Assembly (NCBI RefSeq): GCF_020539505.1
Contig: NZ_JACDXW010000003.1
Span: 248,001-312,000, forward strand
From: Mesopusillimonas faecipullorum
GTDB lineage: Bacteria; Pseudomonadota; Gammaproteobacteria; Burkholderiales; Burkholderiaceae_B
Direction of reading: 5' to 3'
Length of the DNA: 64,000 nucleotides
The notes beneath the pieces were generated by a model that saw only the letters and a program-made list of their open reading frames with translations, was not told the origin of the DNA and ran no database searches. The translations under genes and the position numbers were made by a program. The number at the start of each line of letters is the position of its first letter. Positions within the stretch are counted from its first letter, which is position 1. This document shows positions 63,447-64,000 of the stretch, one piece after another.

Positions 63447-63560
63447 ACTTATCAGATCCCAAGCCGGACGCCATTTTTATCGTCGCAAATATTAACGCAC
63501 CCAGCCCGACATCAGTCAGACCATAAGAAAACCCGGCCCTCCCGGCAAGCCGCAATGGTT

Positions 63561-64000
63561 TCAGTCGACTACAGCCGCCCTGGCCTGCTCTACGCCTTGG
63601 TTGGCCAGCTGGTCGGCATGCTCGTTACCCGGGTCACCAGCGTGACCCCTGACCCACTGCCAGCTTACCTCGTGCTGCGCGACCAGGGCGTCAAGCTCTT
63701 GCCATAGATCGGCATTCTTGACCGGCTTTTTATCGGCGGTTAACCAGCGCCTGCGCTTCCAGCCGGGCAACCACTCGCTCATGCCTTTTTGCACGTACTG
63801 GGAGTCGGTATGAACAATGACCTGGCAAGGCCGCTTCAGCATACGCAGCGCTTCTATCACCGCACGTAATTCCATGCGGTTATTGGTGGTGTCGCGCTCA
63901 CCCCCACAAATTTCTTTCTGATGACGCCCGTGGCGCATCAGCGCCCCCCAGCCGCCCAAGCCCGGATTGCCCTTGCACGCGCCATCCGTCCAGATTTCCA
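63561..64000 (-). CDS. rnhA: Ribonuclease HI (5' end outside window)
   Basis: RNase HI degrades the RNA strand of RNA-DNA hybrids. The minus-strand frame stays open to the window edge and reads [20 protein letters not shown] at the visible N-terminus, so the first few residues are missing and the internal TTG near 63959 is not a start. Catalytic residues are present: the first Asp in [11 protein letters not shown], Glu in [15 protein letters not shown], Asp in [10 protein letters not shown], and the late His/Asp in [21 protein letters not shown]. Confidence 0.95.
   Translation of the reverse strand, partial: EIWTDGACKGNPGLGGWGALMRHGRHQKEICGGERDTTNNRMELRAVIEALRMLKRPCQVIVHTDSQYVQKGMSEWLPGWKRRRWLTADKKPVKNADLWQELDALVAQHEVSWQWVRGHAGDPGNEHADQLANQGVEQARAAVVD

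Overview
The window looks like chromosome of a betaproteobacterium of the family Alcaligenaceae (Bordetella, Achromobacter, Alcaligenes, Pusillimonas and relatives). The GC content is moderately high. The gene order mla - ibaG - murA - his - tatABC, then petABC - sspA - sspB, is the one I know from Burkholderiales. I see no rRNA, tRNA, insertion sequence, phage or CRISPR array.

Layout. (1) 1-9.1 kb: the 3' end of gltD with a strong terminator, a 2102-residue glycine-rich autotransporter, and a divergent LytTR regulator / LytS-type kinase pair. (2) 9.2-25.6 kb: a long same-strand housekeeping run. It holds mlaF-E-D-A-C (outer-membrane lipid asymmetry), an ABC-2 exporter pair, ibaG, murA, the histidine operon hisG-D-B-H-A-F-I-E and tatABC. 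A DegS-like protease, a NIF3-family protein and mscL follow. Two expected genes are absent from their usual places: hisC (between hisD and hisB) and mlaB (after mlaC). (3) 25.7-30 kb: cytochrome bc1 (petABC) and the stringent-starvation genes sspA and sspB. (4) 30-63.5 kb: a block of about 33 kb rich in catabolic, transport and regulatory genes. (5) The window ends inside rnhA.

The catabolic block has three modules. Module A (30-36 kb): a TetR regulator, then nicD, nicX and nicF. These encode the lower pathway from 2,5-dihydroxypyridine through N-formylmaleamate and maleamate to maleate, and their catalytic residues match the described Pseudomonas putida enzymes. A DUF2478 protein and a FecCD-type permease/ATPase pair follow, plausibly for molybdate or another metal. 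The upper pathway (nicAB, nicC or picolinate genes) and maleate isomerase are not here. Module B (38.7-46.8 kb, minus strand): one apparent operon holding a substrate-binding protein, two permeases and two ATPases of the branched-chain/aromatic-acid ABC type, a CYP199-like cytochrome P450, its [2Fe-2S] ferredoxin, a MarR regulator and a ferredoxin reductase. It starts at a near-consensus sigma-70 promoter overlapped by a 36-bp palindrome. I read it as a self-contained uptake-and-oxidation unit for para-substituted aromatic acids such as 4-methoxybenzoate. Module C (50.3-59.2 kb): a Rieske mononuclear-iron oxygenase, a TIM-barrel protein and a second Liv-type transporter with fused LivHM permease, divergent from two tandem paralogous TetR regulators. 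Its substrate is unknown. An RND efflux pair without an outer-membrane channel lies next to it.

Start codons were re-chosen wherever the longest open frame ran past a better start; the reason is given in each entry. Functional assignments come from motifs and remembered family knowledge, with no database search.
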